64,000 nucleotides of DNA from Gemmobacter serpentinus (GCF_008973825.1 NZ_WCHR01000032.1:1-64000); one strand, 5' to 3'. Numbered from the stretch's first letter, positions 17,887 to 26,913 are shown. Made by a program: numbers and translations. Notes: generated from the sequence alone by a model not told the origin.

Positions 17887-18281
17887 GCGTGCCTCCCCTG
17901 ATCCGCATGGCGGGGATCAGAGTAGCGCAACCACCGGGCGCGTCATTCAGACCTTAGTCTAACATGGCGGAGAACCGCAGGCTCTTTCCTGCATCACGAC
18001 GGGGGGGGCGAGACAGCGTCCCGCAGCAGAGTGCGGCGTGATCCGAGGGGGCGTCGCGCTTTGGAAGGGACGGGGAACGCAAAATCTGTGCCGTATCATG
18101 ACGGCATCCGCCGCGCTGTGCCGAAATCGGATGCGGGCGATCCGGGGGACGAAGCCCGACAGGCCCGGGCGGCAAGGCAAAAGAACGGCTTTGAAGCGGA
18201 GCACCGGAGCGGATCTGCGCAGTTACCCCATGGCAGACGGGGTGCCGCAAGGCCGCATGTGGCGGCCCTGCGGAAAAGGGG
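17887..18281. other. Intergenic region with an inverted repeat, no gene recognised
   Basis: About 395 bp between the AcoR-like gene start and the stop of the second aldehyde dehydrogenase gene, both on the minus strand. It contains the inverted repeat at 17898-17920 and a weak 6-bp hairpin (GGCCGC/GCGGCC, 18251-18267) that could end transcription of the aldehyde dehydrogenase. Open frames here have no ribosome sites or recognisable products. Confidence 0.5.
17898..17920. promoter_or_regulatory. Inverted repeat CTGATCC-N9-GGATCAG at the AcoR-like gene leader
   Basis: Perfect 7-bp inverted repeat with a 9-bp spacer, beginning 12 bp upstream of the regulator's ATG (17886) and adjoining its AGGGGAGG ribosome site. 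It could be an operator for autoregulation or an mRNA hairpin. No experimental support. Confidence 0.4.
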
Positions 18282-19727
18282 TCATTCCGCTGCGGAATCC
18301 CAACCAGAGATCGCCTTGACCTCAAGAAATTCCTCGATCCCCCAATGGCCACCCTCACGCGCGCGGCCCGAGGCCTTGATGCCGCCGAAGGGGCTGCCCG
18401 CCGCGCGGGATTTGCCGTTCATCTCGACCATGCCGGCGCGAAGGGCGCGGGCCAGCCGGTTGCGGCGATTGCCGTCCTGGCTTTGGACATAGTTGGTCAG
18501 ACCGTAAGGCGTGTCATTGGCAAGGCGCACCGCCTCTTCCTCGGTGTCAAAGGGTATGATCGCCAGCACCGGCCCGAAGATCTCTTCGCGCTCGATGGTC
18601 ATGCCAGGGGTCACATCGGCAAAGACGGTGGGCTGCACATAGAAACCACGATTGAGATGTTCGGGGCGTCCCAAGCCCCCCGCCACTAGCCGCGCGCCCT
18701 CATCAATGCCCTTCTGGATATAGGACTGGATCTGGTTCCATTGCCGCTCATTCACCACGGGGCCGATATGGCGGCCATCCTGCGAGGGCGGGCCGACCTC
18801 GATGGAACGGGCAATGGCGGCGGCCTTTTCCACGGTCTGGTCATAGATCGACCGTTCCACCAGCATCCGCGAGGGCGCGTTGCAGGATTGGCCCGAATTG
18901 TTCATCATATGACGCACGCCGCGTTCTACCGCCTTGTCGTCGGCATCGGCAAAGATCAGGTTGGCCCCCTTGCCGCCCAGCTCCAGCGTGACGCGTTTCA
19001 TCGTCTCGGCAGCGGCCTTGCTGATGGCGCGGCCCGCGCGGGTCGATCCGGTGAACGAGATCATCTCCACATCCGGGTGCTCCGACAGGCGGCTGCCCAC
19101 GCCCGCACCATCGCCATTCACCAGATTGAACACGCCGGCAGGCAGACCAGCATCATGGCAGAATTCGGCAAAGAGCAGCGATGAAAGTGGGGCCTCTTCC
19201 GAGGGTTTCAGCACGCAGGGGCAGCCCGCCAACAGGGCCGGGATCACCTTCAGCGTGACCTGGTTCATTGGCCAGTTCCATGGCGTGATCAGGCCAACCA
19301 CGCCAATCGGTTCCAGCGCGATGCGATCATTGGGGGCGTGTGGGCCCAACGGGCGGACCCATTCGATCTGATCGAAGGCGGTCAGGAAGTTCGAAAGATG
19401 CCAGGACAGGCTTGGCGCCTGGCTTTCGCGGGCCAGCTTGATCGGGGCGCCCATTTCCAGGCTGATCGCCTGGGCCATTTCCTCGGCCCGTGCCTCATAT
19501 TGCGCAAGGATCGCTGCGACATAGGCGCGCCGTTCAGCGGGCGGCGTTGCGGCCCATGCCGGGAAGGCGGCTTTTGCTGCCGCCACCGCGCGGTCGCAAT
19601 CGGCGGCCGACCCCAGCGAGATCACCGCGCAGGGCTCTTCCGTGGCCGGATCGATCACCGGATAATCGCGGGGCGCGAGCGGGGCCACCCATGCGCCGTT
19701 GATATAGAAGTCGCGTTTCTCGATCAT
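18282..19727 (-). CDS. Aldehyde dehydrogenase family protein
   Basis: A 481-residue aldehyde dehydrogenase of a different subgroup from the one at 15.3 kb. It has WNWPMNQVTLK, FTGSTRAGR, ELGGKGANLIFADAD with the general base glutamate, the nucleophile in NNSGQSCNAPSRM, and a C-terminal SPFGGIKASGRAREGG. The start at 19727 is preceded by CGGAGACC. The substrate is not clear; relatives act on varied aliphatic or aromatic aldehydes. It is followed by a 395-bp gap before the AcoR-like regulator, so joint control is possible but not shown. Confidence 0.92.
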   Translation of the reverse strand: MIEKRDFYINGAWVAPLAPRDYPVIDPATEEPCAVISLGSAADCDRAVAAAKAAFPAWAATPPAERRAYVAAILAQYEARAEEMAQAISLEMGAPIKLARESQAPSLSWHLSNFLTAFDQIEWVRPLGPHAPNDRIALEPIGVVGLITPWNWPMNQVTLKVIPALLAGCPCVLKPSEEAPLSSLLFAEFCHDAGLPAGVFNLVNGDGAGVGSRLSEHPDVEMISFTGSTRAGRAISKAAAETMKRVTLELGGKGANLIFADADDKAVERGVRHMMNNSGQSCNAPSRMLVERSIYDQTVEKAAAIARSIEVGPPSQDGRHIGPVVNERQWNQIQSYIQKGIDEGARLVAGGLGRPEHLNRGFYVQPTVFADVTPGMTIEREEIFGPVLAIIPFDTEEEAVRLANDTPYGLTNYVQSQDGNRRNRLARALRAGMVEMNGKSRAAGSPFGGIKASGRAREGGHWGIEEFLEVKAISGWDSAAE

Positions 19728-19841
19728 GCTCTGGTCTCCGTCATGCCGCCACGTTCACGGCGCGCGCATGGTGACAGGCCGGATCGCGAGAGACAAGCCG
19801 CGTTTGATCAAATTGCGCTGCGCTGGCCAAAGACCTGCGGA

Positions 19842-20621
19842 TCAGTAATTGACCCAGCTTTCGGGGTCATAGCCGAAGCGTTCCAGATCCTTGCCGCAAA
19901 GCGGGCGGGCAAGGGCTGCAAGCTCTGGCGTATAGATGCGGGCGGCGGTCTTGCTCGGGTTGCGCGGGCGTTCCAGCTGCGACATCACCCAGTCCTCGGG
20001 AAAGCCAAGCGGACGGGTCAGCGCCAGAAAGCCTTCCTGCAACTGATCCTCGATCCGCCAGATCGCGCTGTAATTCAGCCGGTCGACCATCAGCACTTGC
20101 GACTGGCTATCCCAATGATGGTCGCGCCGCCCCTCGGGGATGGTCGCGACATAGCGCAGGAAGGTGTCGAAGGGCACCAGCGTGCCGGCATCGCCCCCCG
20201 GCAGGCCATGCGCGCGCGCAAAGGCGCGCAGCGGCTTGAGCCGGGATTGCCGGATCGATCGCGGATAGGCGGAATCGCGACCATCGGGGCTTTTCAGATG
20301 GCCGTCATGGAACTTGTTCTTCCAGGCCGAGGCCAGCCGCCCATAGGGATTGCGCACGAAACCATAGGTTTCGTAGCGGTCGGGATGACGCAGGAAGTCG
20401 ATGTAATCGCCCATTGGGGCCACCGGAAAGCGCCGCGCGATCTTCAGCATAGGCCAGCGCCCTTCTGACGGATCATCGCGCCCCAGATGCAGCCGGAAGC
20501 CTTCGGTCAAAAGCGCCCGGGTGAAGGTGGTCAGCACCTTGGGGTTCAGCATCACGGCCACATGCGCCGGGCGATGCAGGAACAGCTTGAACGGGCTGAA
20601 ATGACGGTTGGGCAGCAGCAT
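19842..20621 (-). CDS. Sulfotransferase family 2-like protein
   Basis: A 259-residue protein with the hallmarks of Golgi-type carbohydrate sulfotransferase relatives in bacteria. There is an N-terminal phosphosulfate-binding loop region (MLNPKVLTTFTRALL), then the 3'-phosphate motif FVRNPYGRLASAWKNKF with the conserved R and S. Residues FDTFLRYVA and WRIEDQLQEGF are common in Sulfotransfer_2 proteins. It would transfer sulfate from PAPS to a polysaccharide or small acceptor. No export signal is evident. The acceptor is unknown. PAP produced could be recycled by the CysQ-like phosphatase at 12.9 kb. Confidence 0.8.
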   Translation of the reverse strand: MLLPNRHFSPFKLFLHRPAHVAVMLNPKVLTTFTRALLTEGFRLHLGRDDPSEGRWPMLKIARRFPVAPMGDYIDFLRHPDRYETYGFVRNPYGRLASAWKNKFHDGHLKSPDGRDSAYPRSIRQSRLKPLRAFARAHGLPGGDAGTLVPFDTFLRYVATIPEGRRDHHWDSQSQVLMVDRLNYSAIWRIEDQLQEGFLALTRPLGFPEDWVMSQLERPRNPSKTAARIYTPELAALARPLCGKDLERFGYDPESWVNY

Positions 20622-20851
20622 CTGATCTTTGTCCGACAGGGTGCTGTGTCGTTAGCATCGGGACAGCGGCCCGTCCAATGGCCTTCGCGCAGTCAGGAGA
20701 TTTTCCGCGCAGGCCTGAAATCGGAGAAAACTTCTGCATTGCGCAAGCCGGATGGAGTTTCGGCCTTCTTTTGCCATCAAGCGGGTGCAGGGGGGTTCCA
20801 AATGCCGGATGAGGGTTTATGTTCCCTGCGAAACCCTGAGGAGCTGACGCA

Positions 20852-21511
20852 ATGTCCATCCGTATCAACGATATCGCCCCTGATTTCACCGCGGATTCGA
20901 CCGCCGGACAGATCAATTTCCATGACTGGCTTGGCGACAGCTACGCGATCATCTTCTCGCATCCGCGTGACTTTACGCCGGTCTGCACCACCGAATTTGG
21001 TGCCGTGGCGCAACTGGCCCCCGAATTTGCCAAGCGCAAGACCAAGGTGATCGGCGTCTCCGTCGACTCGGTCGAGGATCACGGCAAGTGGAAGCGCGAT
21101 ATCGAGGCCTTCGCGGGCAGCCCCGCCGACTTCCCGATCATCGACGATACCTCGCTGACGGTGGCCAAGGCCTATGACATGCTGCCGGCCGAATACTACC
21201 TGCCGACCGAGGGCCGCGCCCCGGCCCACACCGCCACCGTGCGCACGGTCTATATTGTCGGGCCGGACAAGAAGGTCCGTCTGACCATGACCTATCCGAT
21301 GTCGGTGGGCCGCAACTTCGCCGAGATCCTGCGCGCGCTGGACGCGGTTCAGGCGACCGACGGCGTGCCGATTGCCACCCCTGCCAACTGGGTGCCGGGT
21401 CAGGACGTGATCGTGGCGCTGAGCCTGAACAACGAGCAGGCGCAGGAAAAGTTTGGCCCGCTTGACATCAAGCTGCCCTATCTGCGTTTCGCCAAGGCAC
21501 CGACCAAGTAA
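20852..21511 (+). CDS. Peroxiredoxin, 1-Cys (Prx6) type
   Basis: A 219-residue peroxiredoxin with the peroxidatic cysteine Cys45 in the canonical PVCTTE. The length and the C-terminal domain (ATPANWVPGQDVIVALSLNN) are those of the Prx6/1-Cys group, and no resolving cysteine is seen. It reduces hydrogen peroxide and organic peroxides in the cytosol. The start at 20852 follows GAGGAGCTGACGCA. The gene is monocistronic, with a strong terminator about 90 bp after the stop. No OxyR site is apparent by eye. Confidence 0.93.
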   Translation: MSIRINDIAPDFTADSTAGQINFHDWLGDSYAIIFSHPRDFTPVCTTEFGAVAQLAPEFAKRKTKVIGVSVDSVEDHGKWKRDIEAFAGSPADFPIIDDTSLTVAKAYDMLPAEYYLPTEGRAPAHTATVRTVYIVGPDKKVRLTMTYPMSVGRNFAEILRALDAVQATDGVPIATPANWVPGQDVIVALSLNNEQAQEKFGPLDIKLPYLRFAKAPTK

Positions 21512-21598
21512 GGCTTTGGCCAAGTAAGGCGATCCCGGCAGGCGACGCAATCTTTCGTCTGCTGGGGCCTTGCCATACAGATCATTTCGCACATGCAG

Positions 21599-21627
21599 AA
21601 ATCCCGCGCCATTGGCGCGGGATTTTT
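21599..21627 (+). terminator. Intrinsic terminator after the peroxiredoxin gene
   Basis: Perfect 12-bp stem AAATCCCGCGCC / GGCGCGGGATTT with loop ATT and a run of five T. Confidence 0.9.
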
Positions 21628-21829
21628 CATGCCCGCGCCGAATGCCCTGCAAAACAAGGCGAAATATGGTGTGATCATTTAACGGGCAGCTTTGAAACAA
21701 GCCATGCATCTGCCGCATGGCGGCTTTGGCGACTCGGCGGATTGTGCAGGTGCAGCATTTGCCCCATGTTGGCGTTAACGGCGAAGGTCAGGGGACCCAA
21801 GCCCAACAAGAGAGAGATGAGGCACTGAA

Positions 21830-22045
21830 ATGGCACATGTGATTTCCAACCGCGCTTCCGGCTTTTCCTTCGCCGAGACGGTTTCCAATGTTCTGAGCAA
21901 TCTGCGCGCCGCCCGCGCCCGTCGTGCGATCTATGTCCGCACGCTGAATGAGCTGCGCATCCTGTCCGACCGCGACCTGTCCGATCTGGGCATCAGCCGT
22001 CTGCAGATCGAAGATCTGGCCTTTGAGGCCGCCTACGGCAAGTAA
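21830..22045 (+). CDS. DUF1127 small protein
   Basis: A 71-residue protein with the DUF1127 signature near its C terminus (ELRILSDRDLSDLGISRLQI). The N-terminal half is basic and helical (NLRAARARRAIYVRTLN). Small DUF1127 proteins in Rhodobacter (CcaF1, also 71 residues by my recollection) bind RNA and are stress-induced ahead of sRNA genes. Whether this is an orthologue is inference. The start at 21830 has GATGAGG upstream. Three hairpins follow the stop within about 100 nt, the last being a terminator. Confidence 0.85.
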   Translation: MAHVISNRASGFSFAETVSNVLSNLRAARARRAIYVRTLNELRILSDRDLSDLGISRLQIEDLAFEAAYGK

Positions 22046-22107
22046 GACCCCCGAAGGCTCGGGGGCGGCTAGGATCCAGAAAACGGATCCGCGCCCTACC
22101 GATGTGA

Positions 22108-22141
22108 AAAGGCCCCTCGCGCAGCTGCGCCGGGGGCCTTT
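22108..22141 (+). terminator. Intrinsic terminator after the DUF1127 gene
   Basis: 9-bp stem AAAGGCCCC / GGGGCCTTT enclosing a GCGCAGCTGCGC palindrome. Two shorter hairpins precede it, CCCCCGA/TCGGGGG at 22048-22065 and GGATCC/GGATCC at 22072-22090. Confidence 0.75.
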
Positions 22142-22233
22142 GTTATTGCTGGGGGGACGCTCCGGCGCGAGGTCTCAATTTCCCGCCGGCCAACATTTCG
22201 CTGGCAGCTTTGCGGGGCGGATCGGTCCGTCGA

Positions 22234-22905
22234 TCAGAGCCATTCGAGCGGTTTTGGAAGCATGGCCAGCGGTGCATAATCGACCCTGAAAACCCGGCGC
22301 GGATTTGTTGTCTCTGAGGATGATGAGGCGTGCAAGGTGAGCATTTTGAGCACCAGCACATCGCCGCGACGCGCCACACAGTCCTCTTGCTCATACCGTT
22401 CAGCCTCTTCCCTGGCTGCCGCTGCCGGGACATAGCCGCCCATATGGCTCCCCAAGGCAATCCGCATGGTGCCGTCTGCAGCAGCGTTGTCATCCAGATG
22501 AACGCGCACGAAATACATTTGATCCAACAGTTCCCGAGGAGGTTCGCAGTGCCACTCGCGCCCTTTGTGGGTCCAGTTGGAAAACCCCGCAACCTCATGT
22601 CGATCCGCTACGGCGATGACGCGATCCTGATGCCACGGCACGGCCCAGTTATTCCCGGCAGTCTTGTTGAACGCGACAATCCGGGCGGGGATCAGATCCT
22701 TGTTGAACACCCGCATAAGCTTTCCGAGGTCGCTGTCACCGGACAAGGCCCGTTTCAGATCGGCGGACAGGGCAAGCCGCTCTCCCGGCTTCCCGCTCAG
22801 GTCTGTCGCGGTATCAAGGATCGAGAGATCATGAGCAGACAGCGCGCCTCTGAACCAATACCGCCCTTGCTTTTCGAACTCTTGCTGAATGGCAGAATGC
22901 TTCAT
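22234..22905 (-). CDS. Phytanoyl-CoA dioxygenase (PhyH) family protein
   Basis: A 223-residue Fe(II)/2-oxoglutarate-dependent oxygenase. The metal triad is visible as His92-x-Asp94 (PWHQDRVI) and distal His192 (KMLTLHASS). An arginine for 2-oxoglutarate follows at 203/204 or 207 (NPRRVFRVDY). The ATG at 22905 with AGGGG upstream is preferred; a TTG start 23 codons earlier is possible. The substrate is unknown; PhyH relatives hydroxylate lipids, amino acids, ectoine or secondary metabolites. The gene is alone between the DUF1127 gene and the M16 operon and reads in reverse. Confidence 0.85.
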   Translation of the reverse strand: MKHSAIQQEFEKQGRYWFRGALSAHDLSILDTATDLSGKPGERLALSADLKRALSGDSDLGKLMRVFNKDLIPARIVAFNKTAGNNWAVPWHQDRVIAVADRHEVAGFSNWTHKGREWHCEPPRELLDQMYFVRVHLDDNAAADGTMRIALGSHMGGYVPAAAAREEAERYEQEDCVARRGDVLVLKMLTLHASSSSETTNPRRVFRVDYAPLAMLPKPLEWL

Positions 22906-23050
22906 CGGGAACCCCTGCAAAGTGTTGGCTGACCATTTCTGCACATGATCCGCTATAGCCAGCAATTGGCTCAATCCGTCGCCTCGCCTACCTCAGCACA
23001 AACGCACCCCAGAAGGAAGCACCCCACCTTTCAGCAGGGCGCGCTATCCC

Positions 23051-24379
23051 TCATTCCGGGGTGCTTTCGACGCCCACCGGCTCGCCCACCACCACGATCC
23101 GCAGGTCTTCGCGCTTGAACAGCCTTGCGGCCACGCGGCGGATGTCTTCCAGCGTGACGGCATTCACCTTGTCATTGCGGGTGGCCGAATAATCCGAGGG
23201 CAGGCCGATGCTTTGCATCCCGACAAGGATATTGGCGATCTGGCCATTGCCGTCAAAGCGCAGCGGATAGGCACCGGTCAGATAGGTCTTGGCATTGGCA
23301 AGTTCGGCCTCGGTCACGCCCTGCGCGGCCTTGGCCCATTCTTCCCGCAGGATCGAAATGGCCTCGGCGACCGTCTTGTTATCGGTTGAAAACTGCCCGG
23401 CCAGCAGGTCGGCCTGATCGAAATCGGCAAGCCATGTGCTGACACCATAGGTCAGCCCGCGCTTCTCGCGCAGCTCGGTCATCAGGCGTGAGCCGAAACG
23501 CTCGCCGCCCATGATCTCGTTCAGGATGAAGGCCGCGAAGTAATCGGGGTCGTCGCGTTCGATCCCGTTCTGGCCGAACAGCACCACCGCCTGCGGGGTG
23601 GGGAAGGGCACCACGGTGACGCCGCCGGTCAGCCCGACCGGGGCAGGGGCCACGGGCACCGCGCCGGTCGCGGGCAGACCGCCCAGCAACTGGTCCAGCA
23701 GCGTGCCAAGGTCTGCGGCGCTGATATCGCCGACGGCCGCGACATAGACCCGGTCGCGCGTCAGCGTGGCCTTATGGGCGGCCAGGATATCGTCACGGGT
23801 CAGCGCGGCCACGCTGTCCGGTGTGCCATCACCCGAAGTGCCATAAGGGTGATCGCCAAAGGCCAGCGCGTTGAAGCGGCGACTGGCAAGGGTGGCAGGA
23901 TCCTTTTCATCGCTGCGCAGGCCGGACAGAACCTGACCACGCACCCGCTCCACCGCGTCAGTGTCAAAGCGCGGCGCGGTCAGCGCCAGGCGCAGCAGTT
24001 CCGCCGCCTGCGCGCGGTTCTCGGTCAGCATCCGGGCCGAGACCGAAACGCTGTCGATGCTGGCATTGAACTTGAAATCCGCCGCCAGCCCGTCACGGGT
24101 CTCGGCAAATTTCTGGGCGTTCATCTCTGCCGCGCCCTCCTCAATGAGGGCGGTCATCAGGTTCACCGCCCCGCGCTTGCCGGGCGCATCCACCGCGGTG
24201 CCGCCGCGAAAGCGGATTTCCAGCGCGGTGAAGGGGATCTCGTGTTCTTCGACCAGCCAGGCCTTGATGCCGCCGGGCGAGGTAACCTCTTGGATGGCGA
24301 TCTCGGCCCGCAGGGGGGCTGCCAACACCAGCAGGACCGGCAGAATTGCAAGGCGGGGCAGAATATGGCGCAGCATCAT
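23051..24379 (-). CDS. M16-family peptidase-like protein, non-catalytic subunit
   Basis: A 442-residue exported protein of the M16 (pitrilysin/processing peptidase) family. Residues 1-25 are a signal peptide (LPVLLVLAAPLRA). The HxxEH zinc motif is replaced by VNLMTALIEEGA, so it cannot bind zinc in the usual way. The substrate-binding motif near the C-terminal half is kept (RGLTYGVSTWL). It pairs with the active subunit encoded just upstream, whose gene it overlaps by 4 bp (ATGA), and the two should form a periplasmic heterodimer. Confidence 0.9.
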   Translation of the reverse strand: MMLRHILPRLAILPVLLVLAAPLRAEIAIQEVTSPGGIKAWLVEEHEIPFTALEIRFRGGTAVDAPGKRGAVNLMTALIEEGAAEMNAQKFAETRDGLAADFKFNASIDSVSVSARMLTENRAQAAELLRLALTAPRFDTDAVERVRGQVLSGLRSDEKDPATLASRRFNALAFGDHPYGTSGDGTPDSVAALTRDDILAAHKATLTRDRVYVAAVGDISAADLGTLLDQLLGGLPATGAVPVAPAPVGLTGGVTVVPFPTPQAVVLFGQNGIERDDPDYFAAFILNEIMGGERFGSRLMTELREKRGLTYGVSTWLADFDQADLLAGQFSTDNKTVAEAISILREEWAKAAQGVTEAELANAKTYLTGAYPLRFDGNGQIANILVGMQSIGLPSDYSATRNDKVNAVTLEDIRRVAARLFKREDLRIVVVGEPVGVESTPE

Positions 24380-25713
24380 TGTGCAGCCTCCTCATCGGTA
24401 TCCATCAGCCAGCCGGTCACCGCATTACGGCGATCCAGCACCTTGCGGGCGGCGGCCATCACATCATCGGGCGTGACCTCTTGCAGCACCTTGGGCCAAT
24501 CCTCGATATCCTGCAGCGTGAGGCCCACGGTCAGCGCCTCGCCATAGCGTTGCGCAAGGCCCTGCGCATCGTCGCGGCCATAGATTTCCGAGGCACGCAG
24601 CTGGGTGCGGATACGCTCAAACGCCGCCGGGTCGGGGCCGGATTTCAGGAAGTCCGCCACGATCTGGTCCATCGCGGCCTCGGCCGCCTCGGGGTTGACC
24701 CCCGGCAGCGGCACAAGGCCAAAGCCGAAGGTGCCGCTGTCCACCGCCGTGCCATCATAGAAGGCATAGGAATAGACCGCCTTGGGGTCCTGGAATTGCA
24801 GGCCCTTGGCAAACAGGCTGGTCGTGCCCGACCCGCCCAGCAATTCCGCTAGATAGAGCAGCGCCGCCGCCTCTTTCTGGTTACCGCTTTCGCGCTTGGG
24901 CGCGAGATAGGTGCGCATCATATAGGGCTGCGAGACGCGGGCATCCGCCATGGTGATGCGGCGCTCCGCCAGTTGCGGTGGCTCTTGCGGGCGGAGGCGC
25001 GGCGGCAGGTCGGCGGTCGGCTGCAACGGCCCGTAATGGGTTTCAGCCATGGCGCGCACTGCATCGGGCGTCACATCGCCCGCCACCACCAGCACCGCAT
25101 TGTTGGGCGCGTAATAGGTCTTGTAAAACGCCTCGGCGTCCCTGCGGTTCAGCGCCTCGATCTCGTGGCGCCATCCGATCACCGGCACCCCATAAGGGTG
25201 GTTCAGATATTGCGCGGCGCGGGTCTGTTCTTGAAACAGGCTGCGCGGATCGCTGTCGGTGCGCTGGTTGCGTTCCTCAAGGATCACGTTGCGTTCGGTC
25301 GCAACCACGTCATCGGTCAGTTGCAGATCGCGCATCCGGTCTGCCTCGATCGTCATCATGAGGTCCAGCCGATCCGCCGCAACCCTTTGGTAATAGGCGG
25401 TATAATCCCAGCTGGTAAAGGCGTTGTCATTGCCGCCCTGTGCCTCGACGATGCGCGAGAATTCACCCGCTGCCAGATCATCGGTGGCCTTGAACATCAG
25501 ATGTTCAAAGAAATGGGCGATGCCGGAATGGCCGGGGGGCTCGTCGGCGGCACCGACCTTATACCACATCATCTGCACCGCGACCGGGGCGCGGTGATCC
25601 TCGATCACCACGACCTCAAGACCATTGTCCAGGGTGAAGCGGCTGACGGGCGCTGCGAGCGCGGCGGGGGCGGTGACAGCAAGAAAAGCTGTCCCGAGGA
25701 GGAGTTGGCGCAT
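24376..25713 (-). CDS. M16-family zinc metallopeptidase, catalytic subunit
   Basis: A 445-residue exported peptidase. The start at 25713 (ATG preceded by CGGAG) gives a clean signal peptide (QLLLGTAFLAVTAPAALA). The inverted zinc motif is intact: His67-Phe-Phe-Glu70-His71 (HFFEHLMFK). A downstream glutamate is available in the ERNVILEERNQR segment. It degrades peptides in the periplasm together with the non-catalytic partner. It is the fifth gene of a reverse operon that also holds purH, lspA and a DUF3035 lipoprotein gene. Confidence 0.92.
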   Translation of the reverse strand: MRQLLLGTAFLAVTAPAALAAPVSRFTLDNGLEVVVIEDHRAPVAVQMMWYKVGAADEPPGHSGIAHFFEHLMFKATDDLAAGEFSRIVEAQGGNDNAFTSWDYTAYYQRVAADRLDLMMTIEADRMRDLQLTDDVVATERNVILEERNQRTDSDPRSLFQEQTRAAQYLNHPYGVPVIGWRHEIEALNRRDAEAFYKTYYAPNNAVLVVAGDVTPDAVRAMAETHYGPLQPTADLPPRLRPQEPPQLAERRITMADARVSQPYMMRTYLAPKRESGNQKEAAALLYLAELLGGSGTTSLFAKGLQFQDPKAVYSYAFYDGTAVDSGTFGFGLVPLPGVNPEAAEAAMDQIVADFLKSGPDPAAFERIRTQLRASEIYGRDDAQGLAQRYGEALTVGLTLQDIEDWPKVLQEVTPDDVMAAARKVLDRRNAVTGWLMDTDEEAAQ

Positions 25714-25785
25714 GAATGGCTCCGACTTGCACTGCCCCATAGCTACGCGAGGGGCAGGCAGGGTCAAGCCGGGGTGACGCGGAGT

Positions 25786-26298
25786 TTACTGCTTGGCAAC
25801 TGGCGGGGCAGAGGGATTGCCCGCCCCGGCGCGACGCCAACGCTCCAGCTCGGCGTGTTGGTCCAGCGACATCGGTGCATAGGCGCGGTAATAGACGTTC
25901 ACGTCAAAGATGCGTTCCAGCAGGCGACCGTCATTCTTGCGACGGAATTCCAGATCCTCGGCGGCAAGGGTCTGGCGGATGCCGGCGGCCACACCATTGC
26001 GGGTGGCATAGGCGACCAGCGCCGCATCATTGCTGCCCGCGCCCGGCTTGCCGCCAAGCGCCACAACGGCATCGGCAAGCGGGGTCGGGTCAGTGATATT
26101 GCTGCCGCCCGGTGTAGGGGTGGGCAGGGCCTGCAGATTCGGCGGCATTTGCAGCGGCTTGGGCGGCAGGATGGCAAATTCGTCAGGGCCGTCGCCGGTC
26201 GAGCGCAGGTTCATCAATTGCGGCTCGTCCGATCCGCCACAGGCGGCAAGGGCCAGCATCAAAGCCGCCGCCAGATATGCCCTCGGGTTCGCCCGCAT
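25786..26298 (-). CDS. DUF3035-family lipoprotein (BamF-related)
   Basis: A 170-residue lipoprotein. The start at 26298 is chosen because GGGAG precedes it and it yields a compact signal with lipobox LAAC (Cys20). The mature part contains a proline-rich stretch (FAILPPKPLQMPPNLQALPT) typical of DUF3035, a family I recall being linked to BamF of the alphaproteobacterial outer-membrane assembly machine; that link is from memory. It is probably anchored in the outer membrane facing the periplasm. It sits 51 bp after lspA, whose product would process it. Confidence 0.8.
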   Translation of the reverse strand: MRANPRAYLAAALMLALAACGGSDEPQLMNLRSTGDGPDEFAILPPKPLQMPPNLQALPTPTPGGSNITDPTPLADAVVALGGKPGAGSNDAALVAYATRNGVAAGIRQTLAAEDLEFRRKNDGRLLERIFDVNVYYRAYAPMSLDQHAELERWRRAGAGNPSAPPVAKQ

Positions 26299-26349
26299 TG
26301 CCCACTCCCGCAAGTTCCGTGTTCGTCTTAGCGCATTGGTCATGGCGCG

Positions 26350-26913
26350 TCACGGGGTCTTTCGGCGCGGGGCAGCGGCTTTCTGCCCGGATTTCGCGCC
26401 CGGCTTCACCGCAGGCTTGCCGCCCGCCTTGTTGCCCGCCGTTTTGGGGCCGCGATCCTTGCCGCCAAAGATCACCAAGCCGAAGGCCCCGGCAAAGATC
26501 GCGATATCGGCGACGTTGAACGCATAGGGGTTTTCAAAACCACAGCAGGTCATGTTCAGGAAGTCGGCGACGGCACCATAGGCCACGCGGTCCACCACAT
26601 TGCCAAGCGCGCCGCCGATCAGCACACCCGCGCTGATCTGCATCCAGCGGCCATGGCCCCCCCGGCGGATCCAGATCCAGACCCAGGCGGTGATCACCAG
26701 CGACATCACGATGATGAACCAGCGCATGAACTCGCTGGCGCTGGACAGCAGGCCGAAATTCACCCCCTGATTCCACGCCATGCGGAAATTCAGCAAGGGC
26801 GGCAGCACGTCGATCTCGTGCCGGTTCTTCAGGTCCAGTCCAAAGACCACAGCCAGCTTCGTGATCTGGTCGATCACGAAGATCAGGGTGGCGACAAGGG
26901 CCATGCGCCGCAT
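26350..26913 (-). CDS. lspA: Lipoprotein signal peptidase (signal peptidase II)
   Basis: A 187-residue inner-membrane aspartyl protease that cleaves prolipoproteins after diacylglyceryl transfer. Four hydrophobic segments are visible, and the two catalytic aspartates lie in [15 protein letters not shown] and FNVADIAIF. The start at 26913 is 4 bp past the purH stop, so the genes are coupled. The last ~38 residues form a Lys/Gly/Pro/Ala-rich cytosolic tail ([20 protein letters not shown] and on) that is longer than in typical LspA proteins of about 160 residues. Confidence 0.95.
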   Translation of the reverse strand: MRRMALVATLIFVIDQITKLAVVFGLDLKNRHEIDVLPPLLNFRMAWNQGVNFGLLSSASEFMRWFIIVMSLVITAWVWIWIRRGGHGRWMQISAGVLIGGALGNVVDRVAYGAVADFLNMTCCGFENPYAFNVADIAIFAGAFGLVIFGGKDRGPKTAGNKAGGKPAVKPGAKSGQKAAAPRRKTP

